A DNA stretch of 64,000 nt from Epiperipatus broadwayi (lineage: Eukaryota; Onychophora; Udeonychophora; Euonychophora; Peripatidae), in assembly GCA_028023455.1 (NCBI GenBank), contig JAQFVV010007240.1, forward strand, positions 25,001-89,000. Reading direction: 5' to 3'. The notes under the pieces are model-generated. The model saw nothing but the letters and a program-made list of their open reading frames with translations, was not told the DNA's origin and made no database searches. The translations under genes and the position numbers were made by a program. The stretch's first letter is position 1; the number at the start of each line of letters is the position of its first letter. Below, piece after piece: positions 15,093 through 26,699 of this stretch.

Positions 15093-15110
15093 TGGCGTAA
15101 CCAATGTGGG
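15093..15110 (+). other. Primer-binding site candidate
   Basis: tggcgtaaccaatgtggg begins two bases after the 5' LTR end. TGG pairs with the universal CCA of a tRNA 3' end, as expected for minus-strand priming. I did not identify which tRNA. Confidence 0.5.
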
Positions 15111-15446
15111 CCGAACTTGTCATAAATGACAGTTAATTAAATACTTAGTTTCTTGTTTGAAAAATTATTTATACAAAAGCTAAATTATGTATTTAAACTA
15201 GTTTACTTTAAAAAAAAAAATTGTCAGAAAACTTTTTTCTTTAAAATGAAAAAAGATTTATGCTATTTACGTTATTTAAAAATAAATCTTTATGTTAAAT
15301 CAGAGACAATTGGATGTTTGGATGGAGTTAAGGCATTAGAATGGGTAGAGAAAGGACAAAAAGGGTGGACTTAGCATGTGTTGCCATCTTAGTAAGAATA
15401 ATAAATAAATGTTGTATATTAAATTTAGTTTAACGTAAGTGCTAGT
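15111..15446. other. Gypsy leader region
   Basis: Untranslated sequence between the primer-binding site and gag. It carries A-runs and no convincing frame. The 15153-15374 open frame resembles random translation. Confidence 0.45.
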
Positions 15447-16171
15447 TTGAAAAATATATATATATATATATATATATATGGTTTTAAAATGGAAAATATA
15501 TATATATATATATATATATATGGTTTTAAAATGGGAAAAGATATAAAGCCAGTGGATGTAATAAAAAGAGTAGAGGTGTTAGAAAAGGAACATGAGAATA
15601 TGAAAACATGGGTGCACATACATAAAATGGAGGCGGTAAATCAGCTGCTAAAAATAAAACCATTCTCAGGGAACAGAGGGGAGAATCCAAATGATCACTT
15701 AGAGAGCTTGGAACATTATTGCATCTTGAATAATTTAAGTGAGGGAGAAAGAATTGCCTTAGCTTGCAGTCACATACAAGGAGAAGCTCAGCTCTGGTGG
15801 AATTCATTACATGTAAAACCTGTGACATTCAGTGAATACAAGTGTTCATTGTTGGCAAACTATTGGGGGGAGAAGATACAGGAAAAGGTTAAGTTTCAAG
15901 TAGAGCAGGACAGGTGGCAGACAGGTGAGTTATTTATTACATTTTTCCTAGACAAGTAGCCAAATTGAGATCAGTCTCAGCATACAAATTATTGGAGCAG
16001 CATACTATGCATATAGTTAGGCATGGTTTACCTGGGAATGTTCAACAAATAATGATCAGCATGCAAATGGTAGAGCAGATGGCTGAAATACTAATGGCAT
16101 TGGACAACAATAGGGAAATTATAGATGGTCAGGATGAGGTTGAAAATGCAGAAGTTGATTTATGCAAGTAG
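15447..16171 (+). pseudogene. Gag-like polyprotein remnant of the Gypsy element
   Basis: The frame 15447-15959 (170 codons) has the retrotransposon-gag signature ALACSHIQGEAQLWWNSL followed by FSEYKCSLLANYW. After a stop it continues in another frame from 15965 (YKLLEQH, IVRHGLPGNVQQIM, SMQMVEQMAEIL), the usual C-terminal half of the capsid-like domain. No CCHC knuckle is visible. The N-terminus is odd. Two (TA)n runs, each followed by ggttttaaaatgg, are in frame and encode IYIYIYIYGFKM twice, so the annotated start lies in microsatellite sequence. The true start may be the later GFKMG near 15531. Confidence 0.75.
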
Positions 16172-16261
16172 TGAATCTGGTATGTAGTGGAGAAGAGAGC
16201 ACACTCATAATGGCACCTCAGATCTGTCCAAAGATAAAGATAAAGTTAGGGAGATTGCAAC

Positions 16262-16685
16262 TAGTGCATTGTTCGATTTGGGGAGTCAGGTATCAGTAAT
16301 GTCACAGGAAATGTTTAATAAAATAAGTGACATTGACTCAGAAATTAAAATATTGCCATTAAAAACAGTATATGTTTTGTTGGCTAATTGTAAGAAGGTG
16401 AAGTTGGCATCCAAACAGGCATGGGTGGCATTACACATGTCAGAGGGAGAATATATGCATGTGCTGTTGATTTTGCAGGGTCTGATTAATGAGGTCATAT
16501 TAGGCTCGGATTTTATGTACAAATCAGGCTTTTTATTGGATTATAAACAATGTCGAGCAGAAATAAACAATGTAATAATTCCATTTACAAAACACCAAAA
16601 GGATGAGGTAAATAAAGAGAGTGATGCACAAAGCACAGTAATGGAAATAGAGATAGGGGAAAAGTTGATGAGTCAAGATGCATAA
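16262..16685 (+). pseudogene. Retropepsin-like aspartic protease remnant (Gypsy)
   Basis: The frame contains ALFDLGSQVSVMS near its start, corresponding to the D-S/T-G active-site loop of retropepsins. The third position is altered: DLG replaces D-S/T-G, with G retained. EVILGSDFM lies about 75 residues later, as in the conserved second motif (ILG.D). Size (about 100 residues of domain) fits a retroviral-type protease. It lies between gag and RT, as in Ty3/Gypsy. The changed active-site residue and the stop at 16683 make it non-functional. Confidence 0.7.
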
Positions 16686-16789
16686 ATGATAATCAAAGAA
16701 ACCAACTGAAGAAACTATTCAATAGATATGAAAGTGTATTTTCCCAGGTTCCTGGGGTAATCCAAGGGTATGAACACAGGATAAGACTT

Positions 16790-17560
16790 ATGAAAGACCC
16801 ACCATATCAAGCCTGTGCATGTCCTATACCTCATCAATATAGACATGAAGTACAGAAACAGATAGACAAAATTCTTAAATGGGGAATTATGTCTAAATGT
16901 CCGTCTCCTTTCAATAACCCCATCATAACTGTAAAAAAAAGGATGGATCAATTCGGTTGTGTTTGGACACATGGCAGTTAAATAAAATAACAATAGCTGA
17001 TACTAATGTTAACAATAGCTGATACTAATGCTCCACCACCTATGAGCGAATTGTTATTGAAATTTCAAAATAAGAAAATATTTTTGATGTTCGACTTAAC
17101 TGCCAGCTACTAGTAAATCAAACTTCATCCAGAGGATCGGAAATATACGGCATTTAAATATAACAGACATGCATATAATTTTAACCGGATTCCCTTCAGG
17201 CTAAAAAATAGTGGGGCAGGGCTTATACAATGTCTTGATCAGGTATTGTCAGATGATATTAAGAATTTAGTTATTTTGTATGTGGATGACATCATGGTGT
17301 TATTGGAAAGTAAATATGAGTACTTTGCGCATTTAGAAATGTTGCTGGGGGAGTGTGAGAGAAAGGGGATTCAAATTAATTTAAATAAAAGTAAGATAAT
17401 GACTGTCTAGGTCAAATTTTTAGGTCATATAATTACAGAAAGAGGAATATTACCTAACCCTGAAAAAATCCAAGCAATACAGGAATATCCCACACCCCAG
17501 AATAAAAAACATTAAATCTGTTCTTGGACTATCTAATTTCTATAATCGACTTTATAGAAA
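16790..17560 (+). pseudogene. Reverse transcriptase domain remnant (Gypsy)
   Basis: PIPHQYRHEVQKQIDKIL and GIMSKCPSPFNNPIITVKK match the Ty3/Gypsy RT fingers region. After frame changes come FLMFDLTASY, then KLHPEDRKYTAFKYN, then the catalytic palm motif LVILYVDDIMVLL (YVDD at 17279-17290), then INLNKSK and [13 protein letters not shown]. At least two stops or frameshifts (around 16980, 17112 and 17408) break the frame. The enzyme would have copied the element RNA into DNA. This copy is dead. Confidence 0.9.
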
Positions 17561-17573
17561 TTTTTTACTTGAC

Positions 17574-18200
17574 ATGGAGCCATTACTGCAGTTATTAAGA
17601 AAAGGGAAATCATGGGTGTGGAATGAACAGCATGAGCATAGTTTTCAGAGCGTGAAGGCAGGATTTTTAAATAAAGTTATGCTGTCATATACTGATTTCG
17701 ACAAACCATTCTTTGTACAAATGGACAGCAGTGGGTTTGGATTACAGGCTATGCTATTTCAGATACAGGAAAAGGTACAGCACAGAGTTCTTTGTTTCAT
17801 TAGCCATTTACTAAAGGGACCAAAAGTGAACTACACTGTAACTGAGAAGGAAGCCCTGGCTATTGTGTGGGCATTCAAAAAATTCTGGCAGTATTTAGTA
17901 GGCTCTGAAGTGGTAGTAATCACTGACCATAAGAGCCTCGAATTTATTAATCACAGCTTCTTGAATAATAGCAGGCTAATAAGATGGAGCTTGTTCCTGC
18001 AAGAATTTAATTACAAAATGATTTACTATTGTGGCAAAGAGAATATTGTGGTAGACACTTTAAGCCGATATCCAGTAGCTCAAGAACAACACTTGAGTTG
18101 TGACAGAGTGTATATAGCTGCCACCAAAATATCTAAAGGAAATGAAATAGAAGATGATTTGCATAGATTAAAGGAGCAGCAAGAGGAAGATAATGACTGA
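17574..18200 (+). pseudogene. RNase H domain remnant (Gypsy)
   Basis: This 208-codon frame is the best preserved part of pol. FVQMDSSGFGLQAMLFQ carries the first catalytic Asp (residue 51), TEKEALAIVWAFKKFW the Glu (93), VVITDHKSLEFI the second Asp (118) and VVDTLSRYP a further Asp (161). The domain degrades the RNA strand of RNA/DNA hybrids during reverse transcription. It continues from the RT thumb/connection region and precedes the integrase. Confidence 0.9.
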
Positions 18201-18239
18201 AGACAAATAATGGAGTAATTATGCAATCAGCCTATAATG

Positions 18240-18923
18240 AAAATGGCCAATAATCCACTGTGGAGGGACCAAAATCACTGTTGTTTAAAGGGAGGACTCT
18301 TACAGCGTGCATTATGAAAAAAAACACGCATTATTCTTCCGGTCGCCATGAAAAAGCAAATAATTAAATATGTGCATAACACTTACAGACATTATGGGGC
18401 AAATAAAGTGGAAGGATGGCTGTGTCATTTGACTTACTGGCCGGAAATGAATGCCAATATTGTGGATGTGATTGGTAGATGCACCACATGTTCAGCAACC
18501 AAGCCTGCTAACACATCAGGAGTGGGACCGCTGCAACCTATATATGCCCAATGCCCAAACAGCTTATTAGTGATAGACTTATAGGGACCTCTGCCTCCAT
18601 TCAATAAAATGAAGTATCTCATGGTGACATATGACATGTTTTCGAAGCTGGTAGCAGCATATCCAGTAGCTCAAGCTAACGCAAGACAAACTATTCGAGT
18701 TTTGGAGCAACAATACTTTAAGATTGTAGGGATTCCAGATAAAATTCTGTCGGATCATGGAACACCCTTTATATCTAGAGAATGGAAAAAATGGATGGAC
18801 AGGCATGGGATAAGACATATACTTATGTCAATTCGTAACCCTCAGTCTAATCCGTGTGAATGGATTATGAGGGAGTTGGGGTGTTTATTTCAGGTTTATA
18901 TACAGGATGATTATCGCAAATAG
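18240..18923 (+). pseudogene. Integrase N-terminal and core domain remnant (Gypsy)
   Basis: The HHCC zinc-binding region is visible (VHNTYRHYGANKV...RCTTCSA) in the frame at 18348-18584. The core follows: SLLVIDL with the first Asp, then a TAG stop, then TYDMFSKLVAAYPV, ILSDHGTPF (second Asp) and NPQSNPCEWIMREL (Glu), with the D-to-E spacing usual for retroviral-type integrases. The frame is interrupted by the stop at about 18582 and by a frameshift near 18923. The enzyme inserts element cDNA into the genome. Confidence 0.88.
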
Positions 18924-18950
18924 GTGAAATAAACCTCATGAATAGTCAAC

Positions 18951-19342
18951 ATGATAAACTGGTCAAGAAATGAGTCTACAGCATTTGAACCTGTTCTGCT
19001 ACATTTTGGAAGAAATATTCCATATCCGTTTGAGACTAAACTACCAGTGGGGATAAATCCAATCAACCAGAGAAGAGATGCTAAGCAAGCACTTAACCGG
19101 TTAAAAAAATGGGCAGGCTATGGCAGAAGAGGCAGAGAAGACCTAAGGCCATATTCAGGAGGGGATACCAGGTCATGGTGAGAGTTCATCTGGTGAGTCA
19201 TCCTGAAAAACATATATATATGAAATTCCAGCCAATATACGATGGCCCCTATATCATCAAGCAGCAATGCAGTAATAACGCATTTGTTATAGCACAGGGG
19301 TTGGAGGAAAAGGGACATATAATGCCCGGTCATTGGGGTTAG
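18951..19342 (+). pseudogene. Integrase C-terminal region with GPY/F-type motif (Gypsy)
   Basis: FEPVLLHFGRNIPYPFE resembles the post-core segment of Ty3/Gypsy integrases. In an overlapping frame IYDGPYIIKQ is the GPY/F motif, and the frame ends before a stop at 19340. A frameshift near 19110-19180 separates the two parts. Confidence 0.75.
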
Positions 19343-19713
19343 TGAAAAGAGAAAAACAGCCACTGAACAGGTGGTAATAATAATAAATGAAATGTTTGAA
19401 AGTAATAATAATAATGGAGGCTTCATAAAATAAAAGATTTTTTTTTCCCACACACATATTAATTAAGAAGAAATGCTCGTAAATAAACAGTTCAAAAAAA
19501 ATCAATCAATAAAATCAAGTTAAATAAGTAGGTCAAATGAATGATTTAAGACTAACATTCATAGGATTAAATAAATGAATAAAATAAAAGATTTAATTAA
19601 AGTGATCGAGTTAAATAAGTAAATAACACGTCTGTAATAAAATAAAAATAGTTCTGAATTAAGACTTAAAGTTTTCAGAGATAAAATGGTCAAAAAATGA
19701 TGCATTTTACTCT
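19343..19713. other. Gypsy 3' untranslated region
   Basis: AT-rich sequence with short AAT runs near 19375 and 19403 between the integrase stop and the polypurine tract. No coding content. Confidence 0.5.
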
Positions 19714-19728
19714 CAAATGGGGATGGTG
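19714..19728 (+). other. Polypurine tract candidate
   Basis: The purine-rich segment aaatggggatgg lies just upstream of the 3' LTR start at 19732. That is where plus-strand priming occurs in LTR elements. Confidence 0.5.
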
Positions 19729-19731
19729 TAA

Positions 19732-21361
19732 TGTACCAATATTGAAATTGGCACATTAATTTATCTAAAAAATTTATCAAAATAATCTTTCGTAAAAAAA
19801 AAACATAAAATTAAATGTTGAAGAGTTTATTACAGTTTGTTTTCGAAAAAGATAAAAGTCAAATAGTTTTCTATCATTAGTTTTTGAAATAAAAGTTACA
19901 ATTAATTAATCAGAAGGGGAGAGGGGTGTTTCGTTAGAAAAGTTAAACTAAAAGTTTTATAAAAGGAAGTAAACAGTTTTTCTTATTAGTATTTGTAAAA
20001 TATAAATAATTAAAAGCTTCAAAATACAAATCTCTTTTCATTCGAATTAAAGAAAAAGTAATCTTAAAACTAATGATATATGTGCGTATATATGTGCGAT
20101 TGTAAATATAAAAAATGTATGCGTAATAAATATTAAAATGAAATAAAAGAAGATTATCATTAAAAAAACATGGCAATGGCTATTAATTAAAAATATAAAA
20201 CAACACATCTGCATGGCTATTACTAATTAAAGAATCTTCCAAAACACATTGTCAAAGGATTATCAATAGAATTTCAACAACAGTTACTGCTGGAGAATAT
20301 TACAAAAACAATGTCACAGGTATAAATAGACCTTTTTTTTATCGGACAATCTATTAATTGAGTTAGTTAAGTTCATTGAGAACAATCAGTTAAGTTAACT
20401 GTATCCAGAAACAAAAAAAGGCAGTGCCGAAAGGCTTTTGGGAACACATGTTTTTCCACAGCCTGAGATCCGATGGAAACAGCAAGATCTGCCCATGAAA
20501 TAATGTCAGCATAACAACTTGAAGAATCTGTGTCAATATCTAATTGTTTCCAATAATAATAAAAGTGAATAATAATGAAACTCATTAAGGAAACTCCCCA
20601 GCTGGCTGGAAAAATTCTCACCTAAAGCAGTAACCAAATAAAATGAAGTTCTACATCTACATTCAAAATCCTAGGTAATAATATTTCATATTCTTATTTT
20701 TATAATAGCCATTGCATTGCATTAATTCGTAAAGCCTCCAGAGACAAGTAATTTGAACTCTATAATCATGCATAAAATGAACTATTGATGTGCATGTTTG
20801 TGAATGCTATATGATTTTATAAACATCAAACATTATTTATGCCTTTTCATAAGATATATATTATAGTGTGTTAATTTAAAATATGCGTGTGTTACATCAG
20901 TTAAAAAATTATAAAGATGTTTAAATTTAGTAAATTAGTAAATGTTAATTAAAATAAATGATCTTTAAAACTTAAACTTTATTTGTCAGTCAATTCTTTT
21001 TATCAATTCCTTCTACCAATTCTTAGTAATTCTTTCACCATTAAATATGTATATTCTGTTAGTGATTACCAATAACTGAGCTAGCCTGGATACTTAGGTG
21101 TCGAGTTAGTGTCCATTGCTCAAAATGAATTGTTTATTCAATAATAGAATAAATAGCTGGTACCCATGTTTACCAACACAAACAAAAAAAAGTGTTTTTA
21201 ATTTGGTGTTGAACTCAACAGTTGAGAAGAAGTTATGTCCTGGAAATGTAACACTAGTTATATATTTTATAGCTATCATTTGGACATACATACTTTCCGA
21301 GTATGTTCTTCTCCGCCTAAGAGACCAGTGTTTCGAATAACCCATATTCGATAACGGTACA
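19732..21361 (+). repeat. 3' LTR of the Gypsy element, complete
   Basis: Runs from tgtaccaatattg to ataacggtaca, giving TG...CA ends and a 6 bp TGTACC/GGTACA terminal inverted repeat. It is about 1630 bp and aligns with the 5' LTR throughout. It is followed directly by atatatatatgtgtgtg. Confidence 0.92.
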
Positions 21362-21599
21362 ATATATATATGTGTGTGAGTGTGAGTGCTGATATGAAGA
21401 TTTTCATGGGTTGCATATATAAAGGACATATTTTGTGGGTTTATCTGTGTTAAAAAATTTAGATATTGATATACCGACATTTCAACTTGGTCACACAAGT
21501 CATCCACTGGGTGATAAAAGGTAGAAAGATGATATGTAGAGGTGAACTACAAATACTGATTTAAAAAAAAAGTTAAAGCTTCACCAATAGCAAAAATGA

Positions 21600-22490
21600 T
21601 AAATTTAAGAATGTTTTTTAAAAAAATATTTCCAAATAGGAGGAAGTTTGCATGTATCATGTTGCTTATTGATACAATCTGGCCTTTTAAGTATCTCAAT
21701 GGCTTCTCTAAATTTGCACTGGTAGAGATTATTATATCTGAATATGATCTTGGTACTAGAAAAATCAATTTTATGACCTGAATCTATAGTATGGAGTGAG
21801 AGTGCTAATGATGATGAGTATTGTTTAACTGCATTAGCATGTTCTTTTCTCATGATACTGATGTGATAATTATTCATACCCAAGTAAGAAGCGTTACAAT
21901 TTTCACATGAGATTTGATAAACACCATGAGATTCAAGAGGGATTGAATCCTTAGGCTTGGTTATTATATAGCTGATCTGTTGATGAATAGAAATTGCTGT
22001 ATCTATATTAGAGCATTTTAATACACGTCCAATACTGCCTGTAGTTCTTTTACATATGAACACAAATCCTAATAGCTGATTTATTATCTTTTTGTTTTCT
22101 ATTTTGTCCATTTTGAGCTTAAAATAAGGTTTTTTCATAAATTTATAATTATAACTATTTGCTAATAAAACACTATTAATATGATTTATTTCTTCTTTCA
22201 GATGTGACTTATCTAAAAAGTTAATTGGTCTATTTAAAAGAGTTTTGGCTACAGAAACTATCTGAGTTGGATGATGATGAGAATGAAAATGTAAATATCT
22301 GCCCATGTGTGTATTCTTTCTGTAAATCGAAAAAGATAAACTATTTAGTGTTCTGGTGACTAGAACATTAGGAAAAGGGAGTTTTCTATCAGACTCTGTC
22401 TCCATTGTAAATTTAATATGAGGATGCATATTATTTAAATGTAAGAAAAAATCATCTAATTTATTTTTTCCATGTTGCCAGGTGACAAAA
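21600..22490 (-). pseudogene. Penelope-like RT/GIY-YIG protein, C-terminal part (minus copy)
   Basis: The frame 22429-21605 (274 codons) is open, and the same frame extends upstream to about 22490 (WQHGKNKLDDFFLHLN). Residues 17-75 (LPFPNVLVTRT, GRYLHFHSHHHPTQIVSVA) match the end of the Penelope reverse transcriptase. Residues 169-250 form the GIY-YIG endonuclease: GVY at 169-171, YLG at 182-184, Arg194 and Glu242 in REAIEI, with a CxxC (CENC, 175-178) characteristic of Penelope enzymes. The catalytic palm of RT is missing, so the copy is 5' truncated. The endonuclease part itself has no visible break. Confidence 0.88.
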
Positions 22491-22495
22491 TCGGA

Positions 22496-22923
22496 AACAA
22501 AAAGATGATAATTCAGCTATTAGAATTTGTACTCCATATGTAAAAGGAACTACAGATGGTATTGGATGTATATTAAAATGCTATAATATAGATACATCAT
22601 TTTCTATTTATCAAAAGATCAGCAATATAATAACCAAGCCTAAGGATTTAATCCCTTTTGAATCTCATGGTCTTTATCAAATCTCATGTGAAAATTGTAA
22701 AGCTTTTTACTTGGGTATGAGTAATCATTGCATCAGTGTTAGGAGAGACGAGCATGCTAATGCCATTAAACAACACTCGTCATCATCAGCACTCCCATTC
22801 TATACTATAGATTCAGGTCATAAAATTGATTATTTTAGTACCAGGATTTTATCCAGATGTCTCTACCAGTGCAAAATTAGAGAAGCCATTGAGATACTTA
22901 AAAGGCCAGATTGTATCAATAAG
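22496..22923 (+). pseudogene. Penelope-like GIY-YIG endonuclease fragment (plus copy)
   Basis: The frame is open from about 22496 to the stop at 22924. The sequence KQKDDNSAIRICTPYVKG leads into GIGCILKCYNID, then GLYQISCENCKAFYLGM, VRRDEHANAI and REAIEILKRPDCINK. The GIY-YIG residues, CxxC, Arg and Glu are all kept. It parallels the minus copy residue by residue with moderate divergence. It begins further downstream in the protein, so it is more severely 5' truncated. Confidence 0.87.
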
Positions 22924-23155
22924 TGAGATGATGGAAAGATTTTTTTTAAAAACATTCTTAAATTTAAAATTTTTGTTATTGGTGGAGCTTTAATGTTTTT
23001 TTTTCAAATCAGTGATTGTAGCGCCTCTACAACTGTCTTTCTACCTTTTATCACCCAGTGGATGACTTGTGTGACCAAGTTGAAACATCAGTATATCAAT
23101 ATTTAAATTTTTTAACATGGATGAACCTATAAAATATGTCCTTTATATATATATA

Positions 23156-23689
23156 TAAAATATACAAACCATTATACAATTACAAATATCCAGTAACGCC
23201 CTCTGTTTAAAGATCTATATCTCAATAATAGCAAACCTTAAAATGATACCACTTTAAGGTTGTATGCTAAACGATGTTAAATATTGAAATACAGACCTAC
23301 TCAAACAGAGAGCATGAAATTTTAAATAAGCAAACGATCTTAAATTTTGCTAATAATGGTTTGTATATTTTCTATAATTATTTCAGTTAGTGTTAACAGT
23401 AACTTTCTTTTCATTTATAGTTTGGGAAAAGTTTAAAGATTAAAATCTAATGTTTAGTTTGTCTTTAATAACTTTGTAAACTTGTTAGTTTATTAGCAAA
23501 ATTTAAGATCGTTTGCTTATTTAAAATTTCATGCTCTGTGTTTGAGTAGGTCTGTATTTCAATATTTAACATCGTTTAGCATACAACCTTAAAGTGATAT
23601 CATTTTAAGATTTGCTATTATTGAGATATAGATCTTTAAACAGAGGGCGTTACTGGATATTTGTAATTGTATAATGGTTTGTATATTTT
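23156..23689. repeat. Large foldback element, 200 bp arms with 133 bp loop
   Basis: The left arm (23156-23356) is the near-perfect complement of the right arm (23490-23689). Matching landmarks include aatatccagtaacgccctct, aggttgtatgctaaacgat and aagcaaacgatctt. In addition, a direct repeat starts at the end of the left arm (aatggtttgtatattttc through taactttcttttcat, about 23354-23420). It recurs after the right arm (23672-23732). So each arm is followed by the same ~65 bp flank, which suggests two inverted copies of one unit, or copying with template switching. No coding capacity. Confidence 0.88.
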
Positions 23690-23744
23690 CTATAATTATT
23701 TCAGTTAGTGTTAACAGTAACTTTCTTTTCATATATATATATAT

Positions 23745-26532
23745 TGTGACCTTCACCTTTTGTCTTAAAGTGAAATATTAAGATTTATAGAAAAATATTA
23801 TTTTTTTTTTAAAAAATTTCAATAGTTTAATTTTTCTGATAAGCTAACTTTATTACTACTTAATAAATATATTTTTATATTGCCAATTTAAAAGAAATTT
23901 TATAATTTTTATGACTTAAAATATAAACTTAAGAGCCAGCTTATAATATTTTAATTCCTTAAGTAGCTTTATTATAGTTTTTAAATGTGTAATGTTAGAG
24001 GTATTTTTAATGTATTGAGCTTAATTTTAAAATATTTAAAGTAAAACTACTTTGGTTTATTTATTAGAGTTTATAAAAATGTGATATTACTGTAAATCAT
24101 TAAAGACAAGTTCAAACTCTTAAGGCTAGGTTGCTAGTATTCAAATTAGTTGAAAAATGATATTTTATATTAATCTTAATTATATAGTAAAAATATTTTA
24201 ATTAAATAATCCCAAATTTGGTTGAGTAAAAAAGAAATAAATTTAAAGCTAAACATTAAAAAATGATATGAGTATAAATGTGTGCATGATAAAACTGACA
24301 TTTTTTAAAACTTCTTTGTTAATTTTATATTAAAGTTACTTTTCAGCATCTTTATTTTAAAAAAAGAAATAATTAATATTCTGGTCTCTTATTAAATTTA
24401 AAAAATAAATTTGTTTAAAGGAATATTATAAGATAATGTTCAGTTTAAAATTATGATCATGTGATGTTTATTAGTTTAAAATAATGTAATTTATGTCATG
24501 TAGTATTTTATTTTTTCATTTATTGTAATACATTTAATTTGTTAAATAATATGTTTTAACAAAAATAGAATAATTAATTACTGTCTAGACATTATTTTTT
24601 TAGAAAACTCTGGAAATGTGCGAATTAATTTATTTTTAGCAATTTTTTATAGGATACAAGGATGTTGGTGACTTTCTAATCAATGTAGGTCAATTGAGAA
24701 TAACCAAAATGTCAATTTCTAGCTATCTAAATTGAACACATAATTTGTATTATAAATTCATCATGTAAATATACTTACATATACTATCTTATATACCCTT
24801 TGCTTACTTCTAAACACTCACTTATGAATCAAGTATTTATTGTTTTTCTAAGTTGTAACTACTTTTAATTAATTTTATTTTGTGTTAAAGTTGTATGAAG
24901 AATTAAGTCTTAGATTAATCTCATCCAGGCTTAATCTTTAAACTTTTAAACCTCCTGCTGTTTGAAATTACATTACAGAATGTGCATTATGGCAAAGTCA
25001 GCAGAATATTAAACAGATATAAGATTGTTTCCATTAGAATTAAATACTTTGATGAGTTTAAGAAAAAGTGTCACCATCATTCCAGTTACATAAGAACATA
25101 TATTAATTCGATTTTCTATACTATAGGTTGATGATATTACAGAATTAAACTTTCAAGATATGCTGAAAGCATTGAAAATATTACAGTCTTTAACATTAAT
25201 ATATCTATTCTTTAAGGAACTCTTATTTGAAAAATATTTTTTAAATTTTTTGTGTATTAAAAAAAGGTTTTCTTTGGAGTTAATTCATTTAAATAAAAGG
25301 CTTTTAGTTCAAATAGCAGAATCTGTTTTGTAATTATGAAATTACTTCTCAAATGACTTATCTGAATTCATATATGAATTTGTAAGGAATAGTTAATTTA
25401 TTTCTACCTTTTTCAAATGAAGTAGTTTTTTTTTGGGAGTTCTTATATTATTTGAATACTTATATTTATTTTAAAAATGCATTATGAATGAACGACATCA
25501 AATTTATATAACATACATTATTGTTATTATTATGAAACATTTATTTAAAGAATACACTAATTTAATTAAAAGAGACAAATTATTTTAAACGTTTAGTCTT
25601 TAAAATGACATTTATTGTTATTAGCAGTAATGTGAACATGATTTATCCACTAAATAACTTTATTATGTCTAGATTAAGATAAAACAATGAAATATACATA
25701 TTGAAATTAAGCTCATTGATTTGTACACATTTTTTGGAAATTTATTGTTATAATAATATGTACTTTTAAAAGTGACATATTCCTGAAATATCAATGGAAA
25801 TTTGCTATAAAATAAAAAATTTTAAATTTCAAAGAGAAACTGCAAATGTTAATCCAAAAGATAACATGGATTCTTCAAAGATATAAAGAAATGATAATTA
25901 ATAATTTTATTTATCTATGTTATCTTTGACAAAAATGATTATCTAAGGACTAATATCTTAATTATTTCAACTTTAAAATTTGTAATAAAAATGTATATAA
26001 ACAAACAAGATTTATAACAATTAGCTTTAATTGTTGTATTGAACAGTGATATTTAATTTTTATCCTAATAAAAAAAGGCATATGGTATTATTGCTCAGGA
26101 GGTCATAACAAGTTTGAGCACCAGACCTAAAAATGCCAGAAGAGATGCTGGGACCATCCAATCATAAGTGGATGCTCACCAATAGTACAAAACCATGCAG
26201 GGTGTACTGGACAATATTCTTATTGAAGAAGACAATTATTAATTCATTTGGAATGCATAAATAATTTTAAAAATTCTAAACATTTTTGAGTAAAAAAGCA
26301 AGCAGATCATCTTTTCAAAACTTCAATTTTTAATTTGAAATGGTATTATTAAAAAAAAAAACTTTTAACCAATGATAGTAAATGATGAATTTCCAGAAAT
26401 TTGAGGAAAAGAATAATTTTCTTATTGACATTTTAACCCAATTTATTGTGTTTACCCTAAAGAATTCTATATTTTTAAATTTAACACATAACATGATCAT
26501 CACTTCATATGCTTACACATCCTATTAATAAG
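23745..26532. other. AT-rich intergenic DNA, nothing recognised
   Basis: It begins TGTGACC right after a TA tract, possibly an element edge. A patch at 26095-26215 is of higher complexity but has no readable frame. No gene or array is supportable. Confidence 0.45.
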
Positions 26533-26699
26533 AATACCACACTCCATACAGTAGTGCAAGTAAATACAAGCCTTCATAATCAATGGATGCAGGAAGATGT
26601 ATGCATAAAATCCCTATCTAGGGCCTACTTACAAACCTTACTGCATCCACTGATTATGAAGGCTAGCACTTGTTGGCACTACTGTATGGAGATTGGTAC
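26533..26699. repeat. Small foldback element, family X copy 1
   Basis: The arms (ccatacagtagtgcaagt, gccttcataatcaatgga) pair with their complements in the second half (ctgattatgaaggct, actactgtatgg). The loop carries gcataaaatccctatc followed by agggcctact. The loop and arm sequences are related to the element at 37532-37716, so the two form a family. The 66-codon frame at 26509-26709 is a by-product of the hairpin. Confidence 0.82.

Larger units (their letters stand above)
21396..23146. mobile_element. Head-to-head pair of Penelope-like elements (family 1)
   Basis: Two truncated copies of one Penelope-like element are joined 5' to 5' near 22490. Their 3' tails therefore point outward and form long inverted arms. 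The left tail (21405-21563) is the reverse complement of the right tail (23006-23146). Shared landmarks are ccaagttgaaa, atgacttgtgtgac, atcacccagtgg and ctaccttttatc. Both outer ends run into TA repeats. Penelope-like elements are known to carry terminal repeats in direct or inverted orientation; this arrangement fits that habit or a twin insertion. Confidence 0.8.
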
